Part shown: one piece after another, positions 37,337-46,013 of the stretch
Layout: every line of letters starts with the position of its first letter
Position numbering within the stretch: the first letter of the stretch is position 1
Assembly (NCBI RefSeq): GCF_000364225.2
Contig: NZ_AQFT02000001.1
Location: forward strand, 62,001 to 126,000
Length of the DNA: 64,000 nt
Reading direction: 5' to 3'
DNA from: Eubacterium plexicaudatum ASF492
GTDB lineage: Bacteria; Bacillota; Clostridia; Lachnospirales; Lachnospiraceae
Program-made: the position numbers and the translations under genes
The notes under the pieces: generated by a model
What the model was told of the DNA's origin: nothing
What the model saw: the letters and a program-made list of their open reading frames with translations, nothing else
Databases searched by the model: none

Positions 37337-37507
37337 TTGCCTTTTTTCACAGTCCCCATGACCTGCACCAGCTAAAAAAAGCGTAGCTCCCCCTCCGGGG
37401 TATTCCGGCTATGTATGCGAAATTTGTTGGAACCTTAACTATTATGTCATTTCATGCGTCCGTGTGGCTTCATGCCGCCCGGGCGCTTTTGCGTTCTTAT
37501 GGGTTAG

Positions 37508-37530
37508 CTTCGGGTCATGTTGGCCCGAAG
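37508..37530. repeat. Element palindrome, copy 3
   Basis: CTTCGGGTC and GGCCCGAAG arms around ATGTT, about 74 bases before the sigma-like gene. Confidence 0.75.
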
Positions 37531-37603
37531 TCATTCCCCGGTGCCGCTCCCCGCCGCCTTCGTTTCGGTCACTCGTCAACCAACAACCGAAACGGAGGTC
37601 AAT

Positions 37604-38026
37604 ATGGCTATTATCAATTTGCGGGACTATTACCCATTCTATACATCGGATTGCTTCATGGAAGTATCGGAAGAAGTTGCAGAAATGTTCAAAGAGTTTG
37701 ATCGTAAAGAGGCTGCTTATCGGCTGCGTACATACCGCCACAAAGCCTACTATTCCCTTGATCGGGATGACGGGCTGGAGCATGAAGCTGTCTTTGTTGC
37801 CTTATCTCCCCATGAACTGTATGAGCGGAAAGTGACGATGCAGGAGCTTCACGCAGCGATTTCCAGTCTGCCGGACAAACAGGCAAAACGGATTTATGCT
37901 CATTTCATTCTCGGCATGACCAAACAGGACATTGCTCGGGCAGAGGGCGTCCATGAAAAAGTGGTTCGTGTCGCAATCGAGCGAGGTCTGCGGCGCTTAG
38001 AAAAAATTTTGAAAAATTCTTTGTAA
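37604..38026 (+). CDS. Sigma-70-like (region 4) helix-turn-helix protein
   Basis: 140 codons from ATG 37604, with GGAGG upstream. The N-terminal half (INLRDYYPFYTSDCFMEVSE) is of a type common in Firmicute conjugative elements. The C-terminal half (LPDKQAKRIYAHFILGMTKQ, then EKVVRVAIERGLRRLEKIL) is a sigma region 4-like helix-turn-helix. Likely regulates genes of the element, for example the recombinase. Confidence 0.82.
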   Translation: MAIINLRDYYPFYTSDCFMEVSEEVAEMFKEFDRKEAAYRLRTYRHKAYYSLDRDDGLEHEAVFVALSPHELYERKVTMQELHAAISSLPDKQAKRIYAHFILGMTKQDIARAEGVHEKVVRVAIERGLRRLEKILKNSL

Positions 38027-38533
38027 GGCGTACCGATTTAGACCGGAAAATGAAATGGCTTATGAGAGGCAAAACACTTCGGGTCACAGTGACCCGAGGT
38101 TCAGACAAGCCTCATGCAGATTGAAAATTGAATAAAAAGACACCCGGATACGAAGGGGAACGCGCTGTGTGACAGACCCGCCATGACCTCGGATTTCAGA
38201 GAATACAGTCTTTGTAAAACTGAGCGAGCGAACAGGTCCATGCCATAGGTGGGGCAAGGCTGGCTCCACCGGAACAGGCGCAGAACCCGGATACTTGCGT
38301 TTAGTCACAGTCCGAGCGTTGAAGCGGCCTTGCAAGCCGTGAGCCGTCGCAGGCAATGAGAACGCCTTGCCATCAGAATGGGGAGAGTTGAAATACTATG
38401 GGGCATGAAGCCTATGTCCGTCCGATGTGTCTGAAATGAAGTGAAAACCTATGGGGAGTCCCCGGCAATGCTGTCTGATGATAGGCCAACCGATCCGGCG
38501 TGGCTCCCCATCTTTTCAAAAAAGGAGCATTTT
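38027..38533 (+). other. Structured 500-bp non-coding region in the element
   Basis: No supportable gene. Holds palindrome copy 4 (38077-38099) and several short helices, for example ATGGGGAG (38450-38457) with CTCCCCAT (38504-38511) and GGCAA with TTGCC (about 38353-38372). It ends in TTTTCAAAAAAGGAG, the ribosome binding site of the next gene. It may encode a structured RNA or a nick/replication region; I could not match it to a known class. Confidence 0.4.
38077..38099. repeat. Element palindrome, copy 4
   Basis: CTTCGGGTCAC and GTGACCCGAGG arms around A, 51 bases after the sigma-like gene; the longest stem of the set. Confidence 0.75.
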
Positions 38534-38737
38534 ATGGGAAATGCGTTTGGAATGATCCCCGGCTTGGAAACGGACGAATGGAGCAATGACGCCTGCCGCG
38601 GCTATGTCATTATGGCAATGGAGGACTGCGGATTTTCAAAGAAGGATATACGGCGTGTTGTGGGGCAGCTTTATGAAGTATTTGACCTCAACAGCGTGGA
38701 GGACGCCAAAGAAAAGTACCATTCCAGTCCTTACTGA
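38534..38737 (+). CDS. Small mobile-element protein, 67 residues
   Basis: ATG 38534 is preceded by AAAGGAG. The sequence (GNAFGMIPGLETDEWSNDAC, YVIMAMEDCGFSKKDIRRVV) is soluble and mixed helical, ending VEDAKEKYHSSPY. Short proteins with this look occur next to sigma-like genes in Firmicute integrative elements, but I cannot name the family or function. Confidence 0.65.
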   Translation: MGNAFGMIPGLETDEWSNDACRGYVIMAMEDCGFSKKDIRRVVGQLYEVFDLNSVEDAKEKYHSSPY

Positions 38738-38738
38738 C

Positions 38739-38760
38739 CTCGGGCCATATCGCCCCGAAG
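38739..38760. repeat. Element palindrome, copy 5 (imperfect)
   Basis: CTCGGGCC and GCCCCGAAG arms around ATATC, starting 2 bases after the stop codon of the small gene. Confidence 0.55.
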
Positions 38761-38870
38761 TGGAGAAAGCTCAAAGGGCGGCACCTGCTGGGTGCCGTCT
38801 TTTGACATTTCCCCACAGGACAAGCGGGAAAGGCAGGCATATACACGCACTTTCGCAAAGGAGGTTTTCA

Positions 38871-39047
38871 ATGACGCAAGCTGTCACTTATGAACGAGAA
38901 ACAAAGTCTGTCGCATTTCAAGGGAAGATCATTGTGCTGGAAAGCCTCACGCCGGTACTTCCCCCGAAGGAGAAAGCACAGCGCAAAAAAGAAATTGAGC
39001 GTTGTCTTTATGATGTGTTCAGCAAATATGGGGACAGATTTCCCTAA
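38871..39047 (+). CDS. Small mobile-element protein, 58 residues
   Basis: ATG 38871 follows AAAGGAGG by 7 bases. The product (TQAVTYERETKSVAFQGKII, then EKAQRKKEIERCLYDVFSKY) is basic and helical. Similar short genes lie just before serine recombinase genes in Clostridia; a role in excision is possible but unproven. Confidence 0.65.
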   Translation: MTQAVTYERETKSVAFQGKIIVLESLTPVLPPKEKAQRKKEIERCLYDVFSKYGDRFP

Positions 39048-39059
39048 TCATTCGCAACA

Positions 39060-39088
39060 TTGTTGTCCGGGGCTGCTGATGGTATAAT
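39060..39088 (+). promoter_or_regulatory. Recombinase promoter
   Basis: TTGTTG (39060-39065), 17-base spacer, TATAAT (39083-39088), 49 bases before the recombinase start. Confidence 0.7.
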
Positions 39089-39136
39089 ATAGTTGTAAGG
39101 TTGGTAGCTCCATTCCAACAAGGAAAGGAGCCCAAT

Positions 39137-40644
39137 ATGGAATTTATCAGAGAAGATTGTATTTACGCAAGACAGTCAGTAGACCGCAAGGACAGTATCA
39201 GCATTGAAAGTCAGATTGACTTTTGCAAGTATGAATTGAAAGGTGGGAGCTGCCGGGTATTCAAGGACAAAGGCTATTCCGGTAAGAATACGGACAGGCC
39301 GGAGTTTCAAAAGCTGCTGGGCGAGATCCGCAAGGGAAAGGTCCGGCGGGTCATCGTGTACAAACTGGACCGTATAAGCCGCTCTATTCTGGACTTTGCA
39401 ACGATGATGGAGCTGTTTCAAGAGTATGATGTGGAGTTTGTATCATCCACAGAAAAGTTTGATACTTCGACCCCGATGGGCCGGGCTATGCTGAATATCT
39501 GCATTGTATTCGCCCAGCTTGAACGTGAGACAATTCAGAAGCGTGTCACAGACGCCTACTATTCCCGGTGCCTGAAAGGTTTCCACATGAGCGGACAGGC
39601 ACCATACGGTTATCAGTTAGAGCCTACTGTGGTAGAGGGTATCCGTACAAAGAAAATGGTTGCCGACCCCATAGCCGCCGACCATGTACGGCTGATGTTT
39701 GAAATGTACGCTGAACCGGAAACCTCCTTCGGAGATATTACCCGATACTTCGAGGAACAGGGTATCAAGATTTACGAGAAGTCAATGGTTCGGAGTTTTC
39801 TTTCCCAGCTTTTGCGAAACCCCGTTTATGCACAGGCCGACTTGGAGCTGTACGAATTTTTCAAGAGTCAGGGTGCAGCGATTGTCAATGACGCTTCTGA
39901 CTTTGCCGGAACAAACGGCTGCTATCTCTATCAGGGGCGGGATGTGAAGGAGGACAAGGACAGGTGCTTAAAAGACCAGATACTTGTTATCGCTCCCCAT
40001 AAAGCACTCATTTCCTCTGACACATGGCTGAAATGCCGGAAAAAACTTATGGCAAATACCACCTTCCAGCAGGGACGGAAACCGAAGAACACTTGGCTGG
40101 CCGGAAAAATCAAATGCGGTCATTGTGGGTATGCGCTGAAAGCCACCCATGTGCCAAACAGCACCGGGTATTTCCGCTGTACCAAACGGACGGAAAATAA
40201 AGGCTGTCCGGGCTGCGGGAAAATCCGCAAAGAAGAATTTGAGCAATTCATTTTCTCGGCCATGCAGGAGAAATTCAAAGACTTTCAGATACTCCACGGC
40301 AGAGAGGAAAAAGTCAATCCGAAACTGACCGCCTATCAAGTGGAGCTGGCACAGGTGGAGGCAGAAATTGAAAAGCTGCTGGATACGCTGACCGGAGCCA
40401 ATGCGACCTTGCTTGCCTACGCTAACAAAAAATTGAAGAACTGGACACCCGACGCCAGACCATTTCAAAGGCAATCGCCGAATTGAGCGTTGAAACCATA
40501 TCTCCCCAGCAGATAAAGAAGTTGTCCTATTATCTCGACAACTGGGAGAGCATAGATTTTGACGACAAAAGAAAAGCCGCCGATGGTTTGATCTCTACGA
40601 TCAAGGCCACCAGCGACCGTGTTCAGATAGAGTGGAAAATCTGA
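39137..40644 (+). pseudogene. Large serine recombinase, single-base frameshift near the C-terminus
   Basis: ATG 39137 with GGAAAGGAG upstream. The resolvase domain has the catalytic Ser14 in YARQS, SIESQIDFCKYE, and YKLDRISRSILDF. The recombinase domain (GQAPYGYQLE) and zinc ribbon (CGHCGYALKA, then CTKRTENKGCPGC) follow, then a coiled coil. An A6 run at 40427-40432 ends the frame early; seven A gives NKKIEELDTRRQTISKAIAE and a natural end at 40644 (WKI). It would integrate and excise the surrounding element at short att sites. The only lesion is one base, so it may be functional. Confidence 0.88.
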
Positions 40645-40700
40645 CATTTCTGCTCTATCGCCCCTCATTTCTATTTTATCTTGTTTGTACCCCTTGTACA

Positions 40701-40814
40701 CCGATGTTTTCTTGGGATAATAAACAAATTCTCAGTTTTTGTTTTAAATTTCAAGAAAAAACAAAAAAACTGATTTCTAAAAATACAATTTTCAAGATAA
40801 TAGAGAATAAAGAG
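40701..40814 (+). pseudogene. Piece 2 of the NACHT gene, between the serine-recombinase element and ISAs1
   Basis: The frame MFSWDNKQILSFCFKFQE, KTKKLISKNTIFKIIENKE continues the NACHT module after the first piece (which ends CKYLTL) and joins in frame to ILGIPLI after the ISAs1-type insertion. The W-D-x-K-Q-I words are typical of the region after the Arg-sensor in NACHT proteins. Confidence 0.75.
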
Positions 40815-42259
40815 CACGGTAAACGCAGGTTTTATAAACTTTTTATAAATTTGGAGATATCAGTTTTCACGATTAAAACTATACGTAAAGATGCGATGGT
40901 TAAATTATTTTGCGTATAATAACTAGACATGGGGTTCTGCCATGTGTTAAACGATGTATTTAATTCGTACCCTCTATTTTATTCCAGTATTTAATCCGCC
41001 CAATACTTTATAAAGGTAAGCCATGTCATACCCGCATTTCTTTCTTTTGCTGGCAATCCCCATCTTACAGCTTTTTTCCTGTTTTAGCAGATTTACTCCT
41101 ATATGGCGTGCCATATTCATGTTTTCTGCTGCATTTCCAGCCCTGATCCGGCTTTCATCCTCCCTGAACGCGATATCAAGCACCCAGTGCAGGCTGTTTT
41201 CAATCCCCCAGTGTGCCCTTTCACTTTTCCCATATTCTGCGGCTGTCATTCCTTTCCTGCTGTATATGGCGTAATTTACAGCTGTTACGGTATTCCCTTT
41301 TTCCGTTACTGTAGATACACATGCCCCAATACCTGCAAGGCCCTCCCACTCCGGATGCCTCTGCCTGAGCCATTCAATATCATTTTCAACGTAATACTCC
41401 CTCTTTTCTATCCTCCCGTGCTCCTTACACAGATCTTTATAGTAACGCTCCGCCTTTTCCAGGGCATCTTTCTTTTCCGTAAATACATCTTTTTCAAAAT
41501 ACTCCCGGATATCGTCCATAAGTGTCTGCTGGTTCCCTTTCACCTGCAGGATATAATCTGCGTTTTTGTGAATGATCTTGCGGGCGATCTCTTTCTGCGT
41601 TCCCATCGCATCCATTGTGACAATACACCCTTCCAGGCACAGAATGTCCAAAAGCTCTGGTATTGTCTTTATCTCGTTTGTTTTTTCATCCACACACAAC
41701 TGGCCCAGTACAAGGGATGATTCTACTGCCCATGCGCTGACCGTGTGGATCGGTTTGATATCCCCTGCTTCTTCCCTGCTGCGCCTTGCTGTTTTACCAT
41801 CAATCGCCACTACGCCTTTTACTTTGCCTGACACGGCGCTGGCCCACCGGAAAAATGCATCATGGAATTTTTCCGGCTCGATCATCTGGAAAACCCTGTT
41901 TATCGTATCATGGGAAGGAATGCCGCCTGGCAGTTCAAGGAACGTTCCCAGCCATTGTTTTTTAGAAACCGCCCAGTCTGCAATCTCATTCCAGGTATCC
42001 ATCCCTGCAAGGACAGCTGTGACAGCGATAATGATAATATCAAGAAATTTGTGTCTTTGGTTGTATGGAGCCCTTGGATCTGGGATTTCACGCATACAAT
42101 CGATCAGTAAAATATCTTTTTTCTCTTTTTCCATAATAATTATTTCCTTTCAGAGTTTGGAAATAATTATACACGAATGTGTAAAGATTGTCTTTGACTA
42201 AATTCAATATAACAGAAAATTTGAAACTTGGGAATACATAAAAGCTTGCGTTTACCGTG
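40815..42259 (-). mobile_element. ISAs1-family insertion sequence with 10-bp target duplication
   Basis: Inverted ends CACGGTAAACGCA (40815 onwards) and its complement ending at 42259 (GCGTTTACCGTG) bound the element. The flanks GAATAAAGAG at 40805-40814 and 42260-42269 are identical, a 10-bp target site duplication. The intact transposase lies on the minus strand. Removing the element plus one repeat restores the NACHT reading frame across the junction (ENKE to ILGIPLI). Confidence 0.93.
40974..42134 (-). CDS. ISAs1-family transposase
   Basis: 386 codons, minus strand, start 42134 with AAAGGAAA upstream. The family N-terminus (IPDPRAPYNQRHKFLDIIII) and DDE core are clear: GVVAIDGKTARRS (first Asp), IVTMDAMGTQKEIARKI (second Asp), and HWGIENSLHWVLDIAFREDE (Glu region). 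The frame is intact and of the usual length, suggesting a recent or active copy. Confidence 0.95.
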   Translation of the reverse strand: MEKEKKDILLIDCMREIPDPRAPYNQRHKFLDIIIIAVTAVLAGMDTWNEIADWAVSKKQWLGTFLELPGGIPSHDTINRVFQMIEPEKFHDAFFRWASAVSGKVKGVVAIDGKTARRSREEAGDIKPIHTVSAWAVESSLVLGQLCVDEKTNEIKTIPELLDILCLEGCIVTMDAMGTQKEIARKIIHKNADYILQVKGNQQTLMDDIREYFEKDVFTEKKDALEKAERYYKDLCKEHGRIEKREYYVENDIEWLRQRHPEWEGLAGIGACVSTVTEKGNTVTAVNYAIYSRKGMTAAEYGKSERAHWGIENSLHWVLDIAFREDESRIRAGNAAENMNMARHIGVNLLKQEKSCKMGIASKRKKCGYDMAYLYKVLGGLNTGIK

Positions 42260-42269
42260 GAATAAAGAG

Positions 42270-43032
42270 ATTTTAGGAATTCCTCTTATTTATATATGGT
42301 GTTAGCTTTAAATATTAATATTGATAATAACAGTTCTATAGTAGACATTTATGATAGAATTTTTCTTTGGATGGAGGCATATATGATAGGTGTATTGACA
42401 ATAAAAACTTTGCAGATGTACATAGAATAAGTGTGATAAAAATCAAATACATCAAATATCTAGAGAAATCGGAATTTGGATGTTTGAAATAATTCTAGTG
42501 AAGCATATATACCGCAGTCAGAATATCAAAAAATTTGTAATGAAGTTATGCATAAAAGTGGAAATAAAACAGAAATATTACAACAAGACTTCAAAATAGG
42601 AAATTATTTCAAATTAGTAAAGCATTGTGAAGGGGTAGCGACAGAAGATTTATATTTTATACATCGTTCAATCTATGAATATTTTGTAGCAGAATATATA
42701 TACAAATCAATATCTGATATAGCTGAAGTATCAGCAAAAGAACTTGCAAGGATTTTAGGAAAATTACTAAAAGGGAATTTATTAAAAATGAGATATTAAG
42801 AAATTTGAAATATAAAATCAAATTGTGTAAAATAAATAACTTAGGCAATATAATAAATGATGCTTTTCATATGATGTTGAATGATGGAATGATATATTAT
42901 ACTAACCAGTGTTATAAAAATATATTTAAATGTGAGATGAATGTTTTTGCTAATATGTTAGAAATTATTCATATGTTTGAAGGTATAGATTTGAAATATA
43001 CAGAAAATATGCATAAATATTTAAAGATAAAT
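42270..43032 (+). pseudogene. Piece 3 of the NACHT gene: NACHT-associated helical/winged region, several frameshifts
   Basis: Reads ILGIPLI, then (after a missing T) YMVLALNINIDNNSS, VDIYDRIFLW, GGIYDRCIDNKNFADVHR, AYIPQSEYQKICNEVMHK, and the STAND-typical YFIHRSIYEYFVAEYIY, followed by helical repeats to MHKYLKIN. At least four one-base losses break the frame. It continues directly into piece 4 once the IS1380 element is removed. Confidence 0.78.
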
Positions 43033-44685
43033 CTGAATTATTCACGGCAGTATAAACTCACATAAAATCCGCCGTAGTTACCATTACAACCACTCCCGAT
43101 ACCCCACTCTGTCGCAAGATAGCCTAAAAATGGGCAGACTTCTCCTGTGATAGGGTTAGAAATTTATTGTGGCTGTCAAGGTCCATTAACAGTTGTTATT
43201 CCAACTGTGGCTGCAGGTTACGGATGTTTTCCAGTGTCTCGTAGAATTCTTTCTTGTAGGGACAGCTGCTGCATAGCTTGAAATATTTATATCGTGCTGA
43301 TTTTACCACTCTTGCGGCTATCTTCAGCAGTTTTAATCGTATGGTATCAATACGCTGTTTTCTCATACTGACAGCAAGCGCCAATCGTCTAAACCAATTG
43401 AATAGGTTATAAGCTAATGCATGAACCAGAAGGCGGTTCGCATTTACCAGCTTTGAGGAACTGCTTACAGAGGCAAAGTCAAAACCGCTTTTGCATTCCT
43501 TGATGAAATTTTCCATTTTGCCTCTTCCGCAATAAAACTGGATCACCTGATAAGGTTCCATTTCCAGTGTTGTGACAATAAAGGTATACAGATGGACCAT
43601 CTGCCCATACGGCTTTTCTATTTTAAAGACCACCCTGCGTGGATGGTTCCATGAACCGGCCTGGTATAGGAATGCCCCATACTCGACGGCGTAATCTACC
43701 TGGTTGAATTTCGTTGCACGGTACAGTGCCTGGTTTTCCTCTTCTGCCAATTCACGGAGTTTTGCATTCTCCTTGAGCCGGATGGCATATTTGCAGTTTT
43801 TATCTTCAAGAACTTCATACAGGTCTGGTGATGCAAAGCCACTGTCACCGCGAAGAAAAAGCGGCATATCCGGGAAATCACAGAGGAATTCATCCAGAAG
43901 GGACTTCATAAAAATATCTGCCTCTTTGCTGCAATACATGGTGCCGTCACGAAGCTGTGCTTTTAGCAAATCGCCGGTCAGCCCGTCGTAGCACAACAGC
44001 GGATGATAACCGTGGGCCTGATAATGGTAGTTGAAACCTTCCCCTTCCTGATTCCCATAGGTATCAAGAAGTGTGGAATCAATATCAAAAAGCATGAATT
44101 CCGGTTTCTTTATGGAATAGATGACTTTACGGAGTTCACGGATGATCTGGTTTAACTGGCTGAGCGTATCTCCATCCATGCGGTTAAAAAAGCGTGACAG
44201 GGTAGGCTGGGATGCCAGGGCATTCTTCTGTAAAATAGCTGTCATAACAGGTTCGTTTGTCAGTTCGTCTGCACAGTCATCCTCAAAGTAGGAACTGATA
44301 ATCTGGTAAATTACCTGCATCAGATTCGTATCATCCTTATGGACGCGGAACCATGCGGTATCATTGGTTTTGAACATACGATTAACGAGCTTGACCGCTC
44401 CAATCTTAAACAGGAACTCTTTGAACAGGAGAAGTCCTGCATCGGAGGATAAATCGCCTCCGTCAAAATTAATTTTAATTTGGCTATTGCTTTCTAAGCT
44501 TATGGTGTTTAATATATCCATATAAAGACCCTTTCTTTGGTTTTGATTTGGATTGGACACCTAAATTTTACCATAGATAGAGGTCTTTTTCTATTCACTA
44601 AATAAGTGAAAAGCAATATTCAATTAAAATACAGTAACTGTGCGGGTTTCAGCAGTTAATGCTGTTATTCCGTGAATAATTCAGG
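43033..44685 (-). mobile_element. IS1380-family insertion sequence
   Basis: Terminal inverted repeats CTGAATTATTCACGG (43033-43047) and CCGTGAATAATTCAG (44670-44684) bound a 1.65-kb element with one transposase. ATAAAT flanks both sides (43027-43032 and 44686-44691). The left end lacks one of the two leading C present at the right end. Removing it joins LKIN to NEIQLNLRGYDF in frame. Confidence 0.9.
43196..44521 (-). CDS. IS1380-family transposase
   Basis: 441 codons from ATG 44521 (AAAGGG 7 bases upstream), chosen over an earlier in-frame ATG at 44560 which lies close to the element end. DDE features: FDIDSTLLDTYGNQ (first Asp), LFLRGDSGFASPDLYEVLE (second Asp) and YCGRGKMENFIKECKSGFDF (Glu). 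The frame is intact. Confidence 0.93.
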   Translation of the reverse strand: MDILNTISLESNSQIKINFDGGDLSSDAGLLLFKEFLFKIGAVKLVNRMFKTNDTAWFRVHKDDTNLMQVIYQIISSYFEDDCADELTNEPVMTAILQKNALASQPTLSRFFNRMDGDTLSQLNQIIRELRKVIYSIKKPEFMLFDIDSTLLDTYGNQEGEGFNYHYQAHGYHPLLCYDGLTGDLLKAQLRDGTMYCSKEADIFMKSLLDEFLCDFPDMPLFLRGDSGFASPDLYEVLEDKNCKYAIRLKENAKLRELAEEENQALYRATKFNQVDYAVEYGAFLYQAGSWNHPRRVVFKIEKPYGQMVHLYTFIVTTLEMEPYQVIQFYCGRGKMENFIKECKSGFDFASVSSSSKLVNANRLLVHALAYNLFNWFRRLALAVSMRKQRIDTIRLKLLKIAARVVKSARYKYFKLCSSCPYKKEFYETLENIRNLQPQLE

Positions 44686-45270
44686 ATAAATAATGAAATT
44701 CAGTTAAATTTACGTGGATATGATTTTAGCAAGATGAATATAGAAAAATCAAATTTAGAACAAGCTAATTTATGTGGGACAAATTTTTATAATTCTAATT
44801 TAAGCCAAGCAAATTTAAAAAATGCGCTTATGAGATTTTCAAATTTTCGTTTTTGTAATCTTAGAAATGCAGATTTAACAGGAGCAGATTTAACAGGGGC
44901 AGATTTACGGGATGCCTTTTTAGAAAATGCTATTTTAATTGGAGCAAATTTAAGAGGTGTAAATTTAAGAAGAATAAATTTAAAAGGAGCAGTGTTAAGA
45001 AAAGCAAAGTTAGAAGGAGCAGATTTAAGTGACTCAAATTTGGGTAATGCGGATTTAAGTAATTCTGAGTTAATGAAAGTAAGGTTTATAAATGCAAAAT
45101 TAGAAGCTTCCAGTTTAGAAAATGCGGATTTAAGATATGCATTATTTACAAATGCAAAAATAGAGGCAATAAGGCTAGAAGGAGCATGTATAAAAGGTGT
45201 TATATTTTCTGAAAATCAAATTGAATATTTAGAAAAGTATTATAATATGAAAGAGGAAAAATTAAAATGA
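44686..45270 (+). pseudogene. Piece 4 of the NACHT gene: pentapeptide-repeat domain
   Basis: In frame with piece 3 after removal of the IS1380 element. From about 44720 onward it consists of pentapeptide repeats of the A(D/N)LXX type (SNLEQANLCGTNFYNSNL, NADLTGADLTGADLRDAFLE, RKAKLEGADLSDSNLGNADL), about 30 units forming a right-handed quadrilateral beta helix. It ends IEYLEKYYNMKEEKLK. As C-terminal part of a STAND protein it may be the sensor or ligand-binding region. On its own it lacks a convincing ribosome binding site, so it is unlikely to be expressed separately. Confidence 0.85.
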
Positions 45271-45371
45271 GTAAAAGTAATGATTTTGAATTGAAAGTTG
45301 TAAATGATCAGTGGCCTATTTCACAAACGGCAATTGATGAGTTGCTAGAAGAGTTAAGTAAAACGAGATAA
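45267..45371 (+). CDS. 34-residue microprotein coupled to the NACHT-pentapeptide gene
   Basis: ATG 45267 overlaps the preceding stop (ATGA) and follows AGAGGAAAAA. The product is acidic and helical (SKSNDFELKVVNDQWPISQT, AIDELLEELSKTR). I know no family for it. Its tight coupling suggests it is a small partner of the NLR-like protein, perhaps a regulator. Confidence 0.6.
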   Translation: MSKSNDFELKVVNDQWPISQTAIDELLEELSKTR

Positions 45372-45716
45372 AAATACAAATTGTTTGTTTTGAAATCTTA
45401 TCTTCCTATGTATGTAGAACAGATACACGCTTTAGGATAGTAAAGTATCTTGAAAATAATGTAAACATACTCCCATAGTTCTATTGTAAGATACTTTATA
45501 TCCCACATCCTAAAACATAATATAACGCCATCATTCCCACTTTACACGTATACCCCAACAAAACTTGTACTCATGTAATTGCAATCTAAATTTACACCTG
45601 TAAACGTGCTCAGAATACTATTGTAATATTATACTGATATATAACAAATATATACAAAAATTATTAAACTTACCTGTTATAAATCTGATATTTATTATAA
45701 ACAATATTTTTCAGCA

Positions 45717-45760
45717 AAAAAGGTTGTATAAGTATTTAAACTCATACAGCCTTTATTTTA
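45717..45760 (+). terminator. Probable terminator
   Basis: AAAGGTTGTAT and ATACAGCCTTT arms with a loop of about 16 bases, followed by ATTTTAATC. The rest of 45372-46013 is AT-rich and shows only the 18-bp word at 45832 that is shared with 13861; no gene seen. Confidence 0.5.
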
Positions 45761-45831
45761 ATCAGCTATGTTCTAATCGAAACCTTAACTTATCCGACGT
45801 CCCTCATATTTATACCTTCATTCATTCTTCT

Positions 45832-45849
45832 AGAGCGTGTCTTAAAATT
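45832..45849. repeat. 18-bp word shared with 13861-13878
   Basis: AGAGCGTGTCTTAAAATT, second occurrence; possible remnant of an insertion sequence end. Confidence 0.35.
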
Positions 45850-46013
45850 ATAAATTACACAACATGTGTGAATTAATTTAGGGAAAACTGAACAAAAATT
45901 CTTTTGTATAAAAGTATTCAACACCGCATTTCGTACATTGCAAATTAAAAAAGGTAAAGCATATTGGCAATTCAATAGGCTTTACACTCTGGTTAGTGGG
46001 TTGTTATGTGGTT

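Larger units (their letters stand above)
29787..40700 (+). mobile_element. 10.9-kb serine-recombinase element inserted in the NACHT gene
   Basis: NACHT coding sequence stops matching at about 29786 and resumes at about 40701. The word TGTACA is found at both junctions (29787-29792 and 40695-40700), a candidate crossover core. The large serine recombinase gene lies at the right end (39137-40644), as is usual for such elements. Cargo: a DUF1016 nuclease, XRE regulator, OmpR-type two-component system, two ABC exporters, a sigma-like protein and two small conserved-type proteins. No relaxase or conjugation gene is present, so it is at most a passive passenger. Confidence 0.8.

Noticed and set aside
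38330..38530. Possible group II intron or known riboswitch in the element
   Set aside because: No domain V-like hairpin, no reverse transcriptase frame and no riboswitch consensus could be recognised; kept only as an unexplained structured region.
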